64,000 nt of DNA from Azolla caroliniana (taxonomy: Eukaryota; Polypodiophyta). Of this stretch, positions 40,640-52,270 are shown piece after piece (position 1 is the first letter of the stretch; every line of letters starts with the position of its first letter). The translations under genes and the position numbers were made by a program. The notes under the pieces were generated by a model that saw only the letters and a program-made list of their open reading frames with translations, was not told the DNA's origin and did not search any database. Location: contig JBHGNT010000013.1 of assembly GCA_043228905.1 (NCBI GenBank), positions 3,596,001-3,660,000 on the forward strand. Reading direction: 5' to 3'.

Positions 40640-42250
40640 AACATTCAAGTAACTCCCACTAACTGTATACAATGCTCATGTTGAGCTTTGCAAGACTTTT
40701 AGTGAGAATATCTGCAGGATTGTCCTGTGTTTTGATCTTGGTCAATGTGACTAGACCATCCTCCAAAACTTGTCTAATAAAGTGATGTCACACATCAATG
40801 TGTTTAGTGCGCGAATGAAACATGGCATTCTTAGCCAGATACACAACACTCTGGCTATCACATCCTAATACAGGAGTACTAATAGACATGCCAAGATCTT
40901 CAACAAGTCTGCTGAGCCATATAGTTTCCTTTGAAGCTTCTGTAGCTGAAATATATTTAGCTTCAGTAGTATTCAATGCTACAATCTTTTGCAATTTGGA
41001 GCACCAAGACACTGCTCCACCAACAACTGTAAATATATACCCGCTAGTAGACTTATGTGTATCCAAGTCACCTGCCATGTCTCCATCAAAATATCCCTAC
41101 AAACTTAATGCACCCTTCCGAAAGAATAAACATTTTTTTTGTGTACCTTTAGGATACTTCAAAACACACTTGACAGCCTCCCAATGTGCTTTGCCGGGAT
41201 TAGACATATAACGACTGACAACTCCCACTGCATAAGCAATATCTAGACAAGTAGCTACCATAGCATACATTAAAGAACCACATGCTGATGCATAAGGAAT
41301 TCCCTTCATAACATTGACTTCCATCTCATCTTTTGGACAATCAACCTTGTTAAGTTTAAGATATGACGACAAAGGAACTCCAAGGGACTTTGCTTCTGCC
41401 ATATTAAATCTGTTAAGCACTTTTTCAATGTACTTTTCTTGTGACAAAAACAACAATTTGTCCTTTCTGTTTCTACCGATTCTCATGCCCAAAATATGCT
41501 TTGCATTTCCCAAATCTTTTGACATAGAGAAGACTGATTTCAGTTGATCTTTTAGAGCATCAAGACTAGTCTTTCTTTTCCCATCTTACAACATATCATC
41601 CGCATATAGAACAAGTATGATGGGACTGACATTGATATCTTTTTCATGTATAAACAATGATCAGCATAGCCACGATCAAAGCCTTGAGAAAGCATAAAAG
41701 TATCAAACTTCTTATACCACTGTCGTGGTGCTTGTTATAGGCCATACAAGCTATGTTTTAGTTTGCATACCAAATGCTCCTTGTTAGGGACTACAAAACC
41801 CTTACGTTGTTTCATGTAGATCTCTTCATCAATATCACCATGCAAAAAAGAGGTATTTACATCCATTTGGTACAACTCCAAATTAAGCATTGCATTGAGA
41901 GCAAATAGCACACGAAGTGTGGTCATCTTCAAAATAGGAGAGAAGACCCCTTGGAAGTCAATACCTTTCGTCTTTGCATAACCCTTGGCAACTAATCTTG
42001 CCTTGTATTTTGGTTTCCCTTCAATTTCTTTACTTTATAAACCCACTTATTCTGAAGAGCTTTCCTTCGTTTAGGTAAGGACACAAGATCTCAAGTATCA
42101 TTTGCATACAAAGATTTTATTTCTTCTTGCATTGCAAGCTCCCACTTACTACTAAGTTCACATGACATTGCCTCCTTATAGGTAAGAGGTTCACCTTCAT
42201 CTGCTAGCATGACATAATGCAAAGAGGGGTCATATCTATATACCTGCCTC
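40640..42250 (-). pseudogene. RT and RNase H of copia element I
   Basis: On the minus strand, from right to left: 'TTLRVLFALNAMLNLELYQM', 'DVNTSFLHGDIDEEIYMKQ' (RT), the YADD region near 41600 ('LVLYADDML', disturbed), 'DLGNAKHILGMRIGRNRKD', 'CGSLMYAMVATCLDIAYAVG', and RNase H with 'SGYIFTVVGGAVSWCSKLQ', 'TTEAKYISATEASKETIWL' and 'NPADILTKSLAKLNMS' near 40690. Wording is Tork/Tnt1-like. There are frameshifts near 41540 and 41735 and many stops. Confidence 0.85.
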
Positions 42251-43460
42251 CTTAAATGATTAGACCTACGTACCTAATGATCAGTATTTTCTGGGATTGG
42301 TTCTAAATCTGGAGGAAAATCAATTTCAACGCTTTCTGGCTGTTGCAAACCATGTCTACCATGTCGTTCAACATCTATATTTTGTTATTTAGTACCTTCA
42401 TCTCGTTGTCCAACACCTTCATGAGCATCTCTTTGTTGTCCAACTTCTTCTGGCTCAAAGATAACCGGTTGATCATCATATTCAACCTTTCGTATAGCAT
42501 CATGAGGTTTACTTTCAGATTTTGTGGATGGCTGTAATTGCTGAAATGTAACTCTCTTAGAGTTCTCAATAGAGGAACAAGCATTTTTCAACAAATTTTC
42601 TTCATTAAAAACAACATCCCTGCTAGGTACAATTTTTCTAGATGGAGTTAACCAAATCCTATAGACCATTTCACCTTCATCACCATTGCCCATAAAAATG
42701 CCCATGGTGAACTTAGCATCGAGATTGTTTCTCAGCTCGCTTCTAATGTGTACAAAAGCATCACAACTGAAAATTCGTAAATGGTAATATGAGGTTTGTT
42801 TGCCAAACCAAACCTCCTGAGGGATTCCATTCTTTAAGGACTTGTTGGGAGAACGATTACATATATGAACCACAGTTTTTAATGCTTCTCCCTAAAATTC
42901 ATGACGGAGATTAGTTGTGGACAACATGCACCGTACTCGCTCACACAAGGTCCTATTATACATTTCTTCCACCCCATTTTATGAAGGGTTATATGGAGCT
43001 GTAAGCTCTCTTTTAATACCATGTATGCCAGAAAAGGACTTAAATTCTGCAGATGTAAACTCACCCCCATTATCTGTTCTAAGACATTTCAATGCATGAA
43101 AAGATTTAAATGCAACACCTTTTTTTCCATCAAGTACACCCAAATCTTCCTAGAATAATCATTGATAAAGGAAAGAAAATATGCAGCACTGCCCAAAGAT
43201 TTTATAGGCCTGCATGCTACATACATTAGAATGCCCCAAATCTAGCACATTTGGTTTACAAGAGACATGAGAATAATAAGAATTTCTCACATGTTTGCCA
43301 AATAGAAAATCATTACAAAAAACCAGCTTTGATCCTTTAACATCAAGTCTTTTTAGAGCAAAAAGGACTTCAAGTCCTTTTTGGCTCATATGTCCTAATC
43401 TCTTATGCCAAAGCTCTAAACGAGAATCAAATTCAGCACTAGCAAGAAACTTTCCAAGTA
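42251..43460 (-). pseudogene. Integrase of copia element I
   Basis: Right to left on the minus strand: 'LGHMSQKGLEVLFALKRLD' (pre-integrase finger region), core pieces around 42880-43150 ('CLRTDNGGEFTSAEFKSF' in frame pieces), and the C-terminal part 'SPNKSLKNGIPQEVWFGKQT', 'FSCDAFVHIRSELRNNLDAK' and 'FMGNGDEGEMVYRIWLTPSR'. The frame is broken several times. Upstream parts (gag, protease, 5' LTR) are missing because element F begins at 43466. Confidence 0.82.
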
Positions 43461-43465
43461 CAAAG

Positions 43466-43773
43466 TGTCATGATATGGCAAGACTCGAACCCATGACCTT
43501 ATGTTACATGGGTCAAGATCTTGACCATTAGACTATATGTTGTAATACAAAAAATATTATTTTCATCTAGGTTTTACTATAGAAAATTGATGTATATTCC
43601 AGATTTCTCTGGAACATTCTAGAAACTTCCGGAGTACTCCTGAGAACACTATAAAAGGAGGCACAAGGCATTATTTCGAACCAAATCAGTTCAACGCTAG
43701 TCTTAAGCCTCCTAGATACTATTGTATATTCCCTTAACATAATATATATCTTTTGTTATCCTGACTCACTCAC

Positions 43774-43815
<42 letters not shown>

Positions 43816-43900
43816 TCTCTCGAGAGTTCTACACCTCCCTTCGTACTAATCCTCATCTTTTAGTACTAATTCCTTCTCTGTTTTAGTACTGTTCCTGTCA
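43466..43900 (+). repeat. 5' LTR of gypsy element F
   Basis: 435 bp, TGTCATGATATGG...CCTGTCA, the same family as the LTRs of D. It carries the reversed tRNA-like module (43477-43540), TATAAAAG (about 43650), a (CT)n run (43767-43812) and TAGTACTAAT repeats at its end. Five bases before it are CAAAG; the 3' LTR is absent, so the duplication cannot be checked. Confidence 0.88.
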
Positions 43901-43997
43901 GTACTTCTTTGTCTTAGTACTGCTTCCTTCTCTTCCTTTATCTTCTTACTTCTCCCTCCCTTCATACTAATCTCTTATTCCTCTTTTCTCTCATACT

Positions 43998-45095
43998 ATG
44001 GACACTGTTAGCGCTCAAGAATATCAATCCGTTTTCTCAGAGCTGCAATGCTTGAAAGAGAAGTTCCTTGCTTTGGAACAAGAAAATCAACGGTTGTTGG
44101 GGGATCTTCAACAAATCTCCTTAGAAAAGCAACAGACGCAACAACATGGGGAACTAATGGTACGCGTGCAACAACTCGAGGCAACCTTAGTAGTGATGCA
44201 ACAACAAGGACCCAGTACGCAAGGGATTCATAAAGAACCCAAGATCGGCCTTCCCATGAAATTCGATGGAACATGATCGTAGTTGAGAGGATTCCTTAAT
44301 CAGGTACGATTAGTCATTCAGATACATCCTTCTCGATATCCCACCGATGCATCACGAGTGGGACTAGTAGGCACTCTACTTAGTGGCACGGCTTTGGCAT
44401 GGTTTGTCCCCCTGTTAGAAAAAAACTCTCCCTTGTTAAATAATTTCGAAGAGTTTATTACCGAGTTTAAAGCCTGTTTTGGAGATACCGACAGTGTTAG
44501 AACAACAATCAACAAAATCTGAAGATTGCGCCAAGGTGAGCGGCTGGCCTCAGCTTATGCTGCGGATTTTTGTCTTCTCGCCACCGATATTCCCTAGGAT
44601 GACGGAAATGACAATATTGTTCCTTAATCAGGTACGACAAAGTCATTGACAAACGCAATCAGTCGTGCGGTGCGATGAGATAATCGCGTCTTCAAACGAC
44701 GTTCGTAACGTCAGTTCCAAATGCCATGGACAAGATCGGAGCCACCGTACGCTTCAATCGTAGCAAAGCCTTTCCCAAGTGAGTCATTCAATACGTCTCC
44801 AACAAATACTCAGACTCCAATGGAAATCGACACCACACGTCGCCGCGGACCACTATCGTAAGAAGAAAAGCTGTGACGCAGGGCAAATCGATTATGTCTT
44901 TATTGCGGTGGACTGGGGCATATTGAAGTGAATTGCCCCCATCTGCTGAAAAGGCAGGTAAATCAAATAACCGCTAGTACTAATAGTACTAAACCCGAGT
45001 CTATTCCTCTAGGTGTGTCTGATAGTCCTAATAGCCCAAGCCTTTCAAACAAATTTGAAATCCTTAGTCAACTAGAAGAAGAGTTAAACGATTAA
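43998..45095 (+). pseudogene. Gag of sushi/Tcn1-like type, element F
   Basis: ATG 43998 starts a coiled coil ('YQSVFSELQCLKEKFLALEQ', 'LLGDLQQISLEKQQT') followed by the capsid 'LSGTALAWFVPLLEK' and 'FKACFGDTDSVRTTINKI'. A TGA (44274-44276) and a second TGA (44520-44522) interrupt it, and the capsid end is partly deleted (near 44600). The knuckle 'CLYCGGLGHIEVNC' is seen near 44900. Same protein as in D, more decayed. Confidence 0.85.
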
Positions 45096-45099
45096 GTCC

Positions 45100-47977
45100 A
45101 ACCAAAATAGGAGTCGTTTGGTTGGACAACCCTAGATCTGTGCAGCCCATTAGTGGTTCCATTTTCTCTAAGCAAGTTAGCAATGTGTTCTTAGCTCAAG
45201 TAATGGTTAGTACTAAATGTACTCCTCCAGTACATGTCTTAGCACTCTTACATTCCGGAGCCAACTCTTGTTTCATGGATAAGAATTTTGCCCAAGCTCA
45301 TCAGATATCCCTAAAGAAACTCCCATGTCCAGCCTCTGCAGTAGCCATTGATGGTCGTCCCATTGCTTCCGAGAATATTATAGAAGAGTCAGAACCCGTT
45401 AATATTGTCCTAGATAACTTAGCATGTGTAGTATCATTTAATATAATTAGTATCCCAGAACATCCCATTGTTTTGGGATTACCATGGTTCGAATTACATA
45501 ACCCAACCATAGATTGGAGAACAAGAGAAATACGGTGTCGACAAACCCGAGGATCTACTCATAAGATTGCAACCATTTCGCTACATCAGTTGTGGGAGGA
45601 AGGACACAAGGAAGAAATGTTTCTCTTCGCAATATCAGTAAACCCCTCCAGTATCAATAAAGAGGAGTCCACCGTTCAACTTCTAGAGAAGTATCGTCAT
45701 TATGCCGATGTGTTCGATAAAGTATGAGCTAATACGCTTCCTTACCATCGACCGTATGATTGCCCCATCGATTTACAACCAGGAAAAGAGCCACCATGGG
45801 GACCGATCTACAATTTGTCACCAACCGAGCTAGAAGTCCTTCGAGCCTATATAGAGGAGAGTTTGGCAAATGGTTTCATTCGACATTCAAAATCTCCAGC
45901 CGGTGCACCCATTTTCTTCGTCAAGAAAAAGGATGGATCACTTCATCTTGTTGTAGATTACCATGGGTTGGATAAAGTCACCTTTAGGAATAGGTATGCA
46001 CTTCCTCTTATCTCAAGTCTTTTAGAATGAAACAATGGGGCAAGGTTCTTCACAAAGATCGACTTACGAGGAGCGTATAACCTCATACGAATCTGACCAG
46101 GAGATGAATGGAAGACTGCGTTTCGCACCAGATATGGGCACTTTGAGTATACTGTCATGCCATTCGGCCTCACTAATGCACCAATAGTCTTCCAGCACAT
46201 GGGAAATGATATATTCCGAGATCTCTTGGATAATTTTTTAATCATCTATTTGGATGATCTACTGGTTTATTCGAAGACCCAAGAAGAGCATGATTCTCAT
46301 GTACTATTAGTACTAAAACGACTTTAAGAACATGGTCTTTATGCAAAACTGGAAAAATGTAGTTTCGGGTGCAACTAGGTAAAATTTTTGGGCTATGTCA
46401 TTTCCTCGGAAATCATCTCCATGGATCCAGCTAAGGTCAAAACGGTGGTAGACTGGCAGACTCCGCATTCGTTGCGAGATGTGCAATGCTTTTTAGGCTT
46501 TGCCAATTTTTACCTAAAGTTCATACAGGATTACTCAAAGCTTGTTCTGCCTCTCACACAACTTACCAAGAAGGGAAAATCGTTCGTTTGGTTTGAAGAA
46601 GTGCACATTACTTTTGAGATTCTTAAGAAGACATTTACATCAGCTCCTATTTTAGCTCATGTTGATCCAGAAAAACCATTCATCATTGAAGTAGACGCGT
46701 CAGATTTCGCCTTGGGTAGCATTCTGTCTCAACAAGGCGATGATCAAAAGTTACATCGTGTGGCTTTCCATTCACGCAAGTTTGATGCCGCGGAAATCGA
46801 CTATGAAATTCATGATAAGGAGCTATTACCAATAGTGGACTCCTTTACGCAATGGAGGCATTTTCCAAAGGGGTCTTCTCATCAAGTCATCGTATTTAGT
46901 GATCACAAAAACCTTGCCTACTTTCAGAATGCTCGTGTGTTAAATCGACGTCAAGGTCGGTGGGCCCAATTCCTCACTCGTTTCGACTTCAAAATTACAT
47001 ATCGTCCAGGGAAGCAACAAGGGAAGGCAGATGCATTATCACGACTTTTGTATCTAGCACCGCACCCCTAGTGAGCCGGCTTTCGATAACCAAAAGCAAG
47101 TAATCTTGGAACCAACACAACTGCAAGCAACGCAGGTTTTCGGTATGCCCTTGGATTCCCACGTTATGGATACCATACGTGAGGACTTGAAGACAGATGT
47201 TTTCGCTCAAGCCATTCTAGCACAAATTAATCCCTCTCGAGCATCTTGTTCACAGTCGTAACAACCAGGTACGGACTATTGGCAATTCAAAGCAAGCCAT
47301 GCCAATCTATTGCCCTAGATTTCATCACAGATCTTCCGGTCTCTAAGGGATTCGATGCGATCTTAATAGTAGTAGATCGATATACGAAGATGACCCATTT
47401 CCTGCCATGTACTAAGGAAATCTCCAATGAAGAAACCGCTGAAATTGTCATGCGTGAAGTATCATCAGCGACCGTGGACCCTAGTTCGTCTCGAAGTCCA
47501 GGAAGCACCTCTTTAAAATGCTTAAGGTCACTTGTAGCCTCTCCTCCGGCTACCACCCACAAATAGACGGCCAAGCAGAACAAACAAATCAAACGCTGGA
47601 GCAGTATCTTCGGTGCTTTTTAACCTATCATCAAGATGACTAGGTGGATATTCTCCACTTTGCCGAATTTGAGTATAATAACGTTGTCCACTCATCGACA
47701 AAGGTGACACCATTTTTTGCTTACACGGGCTATCACCCCCGGTGGTGTGTATTTGAAACCCCAGAGTTTACCTACAAATCCTTGTGTAGAGGATTGTTTG
47801 GAGCAGCTATGTAAGGTACAAGCGGATTTATCTACTCATCTACAACAAGCTCAACAAACACACAAGGTTTACGTGGATTTTCATCGGCTTCCATCCAGTT
47901 TTGACATTCGAGATCGGGTGTGGCTACTACGACGACACATCAAGACTACTCGCCCATGCGAGAAGTTGGATTACCGG
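45100..47977 (+). pseudogene. Pol (protease, RT, RNase H, part of integrase), element F
   Basis: Protease reads 'VLALLHSGANSCFMDKNF': the catalytic Asp is replaced by His. RT has '[20 protein letters not shown]', 'KIDLRGAYNLIRI', '[13 protein letters not shown]' and '[12 protein letters not shown]'. RNase H has 'FIIEVDASDFALGSILSQQG' and 'YEIHDKELLPIVDS'. Integrase keeps 'ALDFITDLPVSKGFDAIL' with the first Asp that D lacks, then a deletion removes the second Asp region (near 47460). The end 'WLLRRHIKTTRPCEKLDY' is cut at 47977 by element X, so chromodomain and 3' LTR are missing. At least eight stops or frameshifts. Confidence 0.9.
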
Positions 47978-48921
47978 TGTCGTGGTGTGGCGTGTGTAGT
48001 GTGAGAAAAAGCGAAGCTTCACGCACATCTCATAAAGTATTATATGAATGAAAATATAATAAGAATAAAGTTGTAGTAGCTTAGTGGTTAGGGCTTATAA
48101 GTATACATGGGGAGGTGTAGAGTTCGAGTCTCTCCTGTGATGAATTAAGAAGTATTTTGCTCCTATTCCATTTTTGTGGTAAAGGAAAAAAAAAGCATGT
48201 AATGTTAAAATAGGCGCATCTTTCCTCTATAAGAGGGGAGGAATACGGCTTATTCTGGGGTCGCCCATTTTGCTTTAGGGGTGTACCACTAGGTTTTCAT
48301 CTTCTTCTTGGGTTAGGGTTTTGTAGTCTCCCTTTCTCCTCCTTTTTTTCTAGGGTTAGGGTTTGAGAGGTTCTACTTTTCTTCTTTTCTCCTTAACATA
48401 TTAGAGGACATATGATTTTAGGGTTTGTGAGTTTTGCTCCTATTCTACTTCTTACTCAAGATTTTAGGGTTTGGATTTCTTAAACCATGGCTTTTTCGGC
48501 ATCTTCGTGGTGGTGAACTCAGTGGACAAAAAGCGGAAGGGGGTTGTAGTGGCACGAGGGCTACTTCGAATCGAGGCAACATAGCCGTCGGAAGGAGTCG
48601 AGCTCGGAGCCCACTAGACTCGCCTTCGCTAGATTATTTTAGCCTTTGATTACTTCATAATTGATTGTTGTAAAAACCACCTAATTCGTGGTGTCAAGCC
48701 TATAAATTCTAAAGAATACAAAAACCCCTTTTAATTCATAGTTGTTTTTCTTAATCATGAAACTAATTCTATGTTAGAAAGAAAACCACCAAAATCGTGG
48801 TATTAAACTAATTATTGTTTAAACCGTATTTTATATACAAATTTATGTATATGTTCCCCATGTCATTGACATCATAAGCTCCCACTTCCTCACTAGTTTT
48901 GTCTCCCCAGTCCAAGGCCCT
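47978..48921 (+). repeat. 5' LTR of non-coding element X
   Basis: Starts TGTCGTGGTGTGGCG right after truncated F integrase. It has a forward tRNA-like module (A-box TAGCTTAGTGG 48077-48087, B-box near 48121-48132), a run of A, then 'GGGTTAGGGTTTTG'-type leader sequence. Its 3' edge near 48921 is judged from the motif GTCCAAGGCCC also found at the ends of two other LTRs here. The first 300 bp repeat at 49167. Confidence 0.7.
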
Positions 48922-49166
48922 GGTGGTCCCGTTCGAACAACACACGCAAGCGAAACATAGCGACATTGGTGAAATGACGTAAAAGAGCGGTAGGGGAGGA
49001 CAAAGACAGACGAAGAAGATTTCATGGAGATGATGTTGAAGACGATGGTGGATTCACGCGGGCAAGGCGCAATGAAGGAAAAGAAAAGAAAAGTTGACAA
49101 CCTTTTGCCCCACCACATCACTTTTTTTGGCACATGCTGGAGGATGTGCCGTTTGGTGGGGATGGA
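48922..49166 (+). other. Short non-coding internal region of element X
   Basis: About 245 bp between the two LTRs, ending in a PPT (GGTGGGGATGGA). It encodes no Gag or Pol. The segment matches bases 1-144 in part and an inverted copy at about 54990-55140. So X is a LARD/TRIM-like non-autonomous element. Confidence 0.65.
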
Positions 49167-49471
49167 TGTCGTGGTGTGGCGTGTGTAGTGTGACAAAAAG
49201 TGAAGCTTCACGCACATCTCATAAAGTAATATATGAATGAAAATATAATAATAAGAATAAAGTTGTAGTAGCTTAGTGGTTAGGGCTTATAAGTATACAT
49301 GAGGAGGTGTAGAATTCGAGTCTCTCTTGTGATGAATTGAGTATTTTCTTCCCGTTTCATTTTTGTGGTAAAGGAAAAAAAAAGCATGTAATGTTAAAAT
49401 AGGCGCCTCTTTCCTTTATAAGAGGGGAGGAATAAGGGTTATTATGGGGTCACCCATTTTTCCTTAGGGAT
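49167..49471 (+). repeat. 3' LTR of element X, broken by copia element G
   Basis: 305 bp matching 47978-48282 closely, including the tRNA-like module near 49267-49325. At 49472 copia G begins. The remainder of this LTR does not follow G in the expected orientation. Confidence 0.8.
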
Positions 49472-49892
49472 TGTTGAGCGAGGAAGCTCAACCGGATCCG
49501 GGTCGGCATCCAGAAGGATGAGCCGGATCGGTATCTGGAAACAACCGGTCGGATCGGGGAGATGGATTCGAGCGGGAACTGAAGGCCTAGTAGTAGCCTA
49601 GACTACTCGGTAATCATTGTCTCGTAGTTAGTGTCAGTCACCTATAGGAATATTGAATTACCTGTCAGTACTTCTGTTAGTCCTTTATGGACTTGTATAA
49701 ATAGTGTTGTTTAGCACGTTGTATGTACAGAGTTGTAGAGTTATTTTTTCAATCAACGTTTACGTTCTAGTCTCTCTATCTCTCATGTGTATACTCTCTG
49801 TGTGTATTAATCTTCTCCATTAAACCTTTTATTCTCTGTTGCTATCCGGCTGAGCCAGTTTTGTCTAATGCTTCTGCACGTTTACATTCACA
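49472..49892 (+). repeat. 5' LTR of copia element G
   Basis: 421 bp, TGTTGAGCGAGG...CATTCACA, followed directly by a primer-binding site. It shares phrases with C's LTR ('CCTGTCAGTACTTCTGT', 'GGACTTGTATAAA', 'CTCCATTAAACC'), so C and G are relatives with diverged LTRs. Confidence 0.9.
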
Positions 49893-49904
49893 TGGTATCA
49901 GAGT
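49893..49904 (+). other. Primer-binding site of element G (tRNA-iMet type)
   Basis: TGGTATCAGAGT, eleven of twelve bases as in the usual site TGGTATCAGAGC, directly after the LTR. Confidence 0.88.
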
Positions 49905-49985
49905 GCGAGGGTTGAGAAACTCTACAGCCAACACTTGCTTCCGTAGACGAACCTAGAACGTGGTAACAATAGATAGAGAGAAGAT

Positions 49986-50935
49986 ATGGACAGAGGAATG
50001 GCGAGTTCACTTCTAATAGAGAAGCTCTACTGGAGCATCTACGCATCCTGGTCATACAAGATGCACCAGTACCTGCTAGGGCATGGATATTGGAGCTTCG
50101 TGGAAGGAACGAACGAGGTAGTGCCGAAGCCAACACACAATGACTTCCCGGTATGGGCGCAAGGAGCGAGCCGAGTATTGTGTTGCCTTGCGTCCTGTGT
50201 GCATGATCAGATGCTCGGCTACATCAAGGATGCAAAGACGCTGAAGGAGGCCTGGGGAAATCTGAGGAAGACTTTCGCCACGAGTACCATAACCTATATG
50301 TTGCAGCTCCGGCAAGAGTTGAAAACATTCAACAAAGAGACATGTTGGTTATGGATTACACCACCAAGATAAAGGAGATTTGCGACGCACTCGGGTCCAT
50401 CAACATGATAGTGGACGAAGACGAGATGGTACAAATCTTCCTCGGTGGTCTAGTGCAAAGGTACGGGCCAATCCGAACAATGATCTACACCCGAGAGAAA
50501 CTACCGTCTTTCTTCGACTTGCAATCGATGCTGATGGTCGAAGAAAACCACGCGAGTGGTTCAAGGACCACTCTATCGGACAACCGAATGTTGTACACGG
50601 AGACAGATCGGCCACATGGACGTGGTGGGTCAGCACGCAATGGAGGTGGCTGGCAAGAGTAGGACCGGAGGCACATAGCCAACAACAGTTCCAGACCCTC
50701 CAGAAGCAGGGCGAGTCAAAGTGGAGCCGGAAACCGGCAAGGAAAGGCCGACACAGAATGCTGGTACTGTGGCAAAAAGGGCCATAGGGAAAGCGAGTGT
50801 TGGAAGAAGTGCGCCGATTCGGACAAATCCGGATCCGGAAATACCGGTCGGGATAACTAGCAGAGCTCGCACTATGCGGAAGGATCGGAAGGATCTGGAA
50901 CCCGGAAAACCGGTTAAGGGCCAACCTTCGTGATG
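49986..50935 (+). pseudogene. Gag, copia element G
   Basis: ATG 49986 starts 'MDRGMASSLLIEKLYWSIYA', then 'WSYKMHQYLLGHGYW' and 'LQLRQELKTFN', where the frame shifts near 50340. It resumes with 'MDYTTKIKEICDALGSINM', 'ILVQRYGPIRTMIYTREK'-like text and 'SFFDLQSMLMVEENHA'. The zinc knuckle 'CWYCGKKGHRESEC' (about 50758-50800) is intact. This copy retains the Gag middle part missing from C. Confidence 0.88.
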
Positions 50936-52270
50936 AAGGACAAGGCTAACTCGATGAAGAAGACTACTTCCAAATTGATTCCAGAGCGTCCAACCACATG
51001 ACGAGCCATAAAGAGTGGTTCTCTTTTTCGAAGACAACCGGGGATTGTCGAACTGGAGACGACACCCCTCACCCGATTGTGCATGTCGGAGAAGTCCCTT
51101 TAAGCCAGGTCAGACAAAAGGGGAAGTTGATAAACGTACTACAAGTTCCGACTATCACAAAGAACTTGGTGTCAGTTGGACAAATCGTTGACCAGGGGAT
51201 GTAGGTGTGGTTTACGCACCTAGGGTGCTTCATCGAGGAAGAAGGCCGGATAATTGCGCAAGGGCACAGAGAAGGGAAAATGTTCATCCTCAACACCAAT
51301 GACGTTGGCACCGCCATGTTTGCCAAAGGGCAGAAGGTCAAGTCGGACATCGACATGTGGCACAAGCGGATCTGCGACGTAAACTATCGGAGGCTTCCGG
51401 ACCTCCAATCGAAACTATCTTCGGTTTGCCAAAATTTAGCAGTCGGAAGGCCAAATTTTGTGAAGCCTGCCAACTTGGGAAGCAACACCGGCTTGCATTC
51501 TCCACCGAACGAAACTGGAGCCATAACAAGCTCGATTTAATCCATTCGGATGTATGGGGACCGACACAAAACGTTAGTCTTGGCAGGAGTCGGTATTTCT
51601 TCTCCTTCATCGACGACTACAACCGGCACACGTGGATCTACCTCATCGAGAGGAAGAGTGAAGTCTTCCAGTGTTCTCGGAACCTTCAAAGCTTGGTTGA
51701 ATGGGAAACAGAGAGGAAGATCAAGTGCCTGAGGTCGGATGGCGGGAAAGAATACTTTTCCGGCCAATTCAACAATTATTTGCAGTAGAACATAATTCGG
51801 AGAAAATTTAGCTGCAGGTACACACCGGAGAAAAACGGTGTGGCCGAAAGGAAGAACCGGTCGAATGCGACATGGCAAGGGCAATGCTGGAGGAAAAGAG
51901 CATGCCCCATTTCTACTGGGCTGAGGCGGTCCGGACGGCCGTCTACATCCAAAACCGGATCGGAGATAAGGCGTCATCACATGAGCTGTATTTCGGGCGG
52001 AAGCCGAATTTGAGACACCTTCGGATATTCGATAGCATAGCATATGTGCATGTACCGGATGAGAAACGAAAGAAGCTAGATCCGAAGTCGGAGAAGTGCA
52101 TCCTAGTCGGCTACTCGCACGGGCAGAAGGGGTATAAGTGCTATAACCCTCAAACTAAGCAGGTCCGAGGAAGCCGAGATGTCGAGTTTGATGAGACGGC
52201 ATAATGGTACTCCTTACCGACTCCGAAAGATGAGGCTAGTGAGCCCGAGGAGGTCTAGATAGAAGATGAT
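50936..52270 (+). pseudogene. Protease and integrase, copia element G
   Basis: The protease active site is mutated ('DSRASNHMTSHKEWF', DSG changed to DSR). Then 'NLVSVGQIVDQGM', a TAG, 'FTHLGCFIEEEGRIIAQG', the HHCC region 'MWHKRICDVNYRRL', and the core with 'IHSDVWGPTQNVSLG', 'CLRSDGGKEYFSGQF' and 'YTPEKNGVAERKNRS'. DDE residues are kept. Stops at about 51203, 51786 and 52200 and frameshifts near 51420 and 51860 break it. Confidence 0.88.

Noticed and set aside
40432-40662. Short frame over the copia I LTR as a gene
   Set aside because: It lies across an LTR and the Pol end on the other strand, with no domain.
48843-49217. 124-codon minus-strand frame in element X and its plus-strand match at 54956-55222 as a conserved gene
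   Set aside because: The two are just the same non-coding X sequence in opposite orientations; the frame is not kept between copies.
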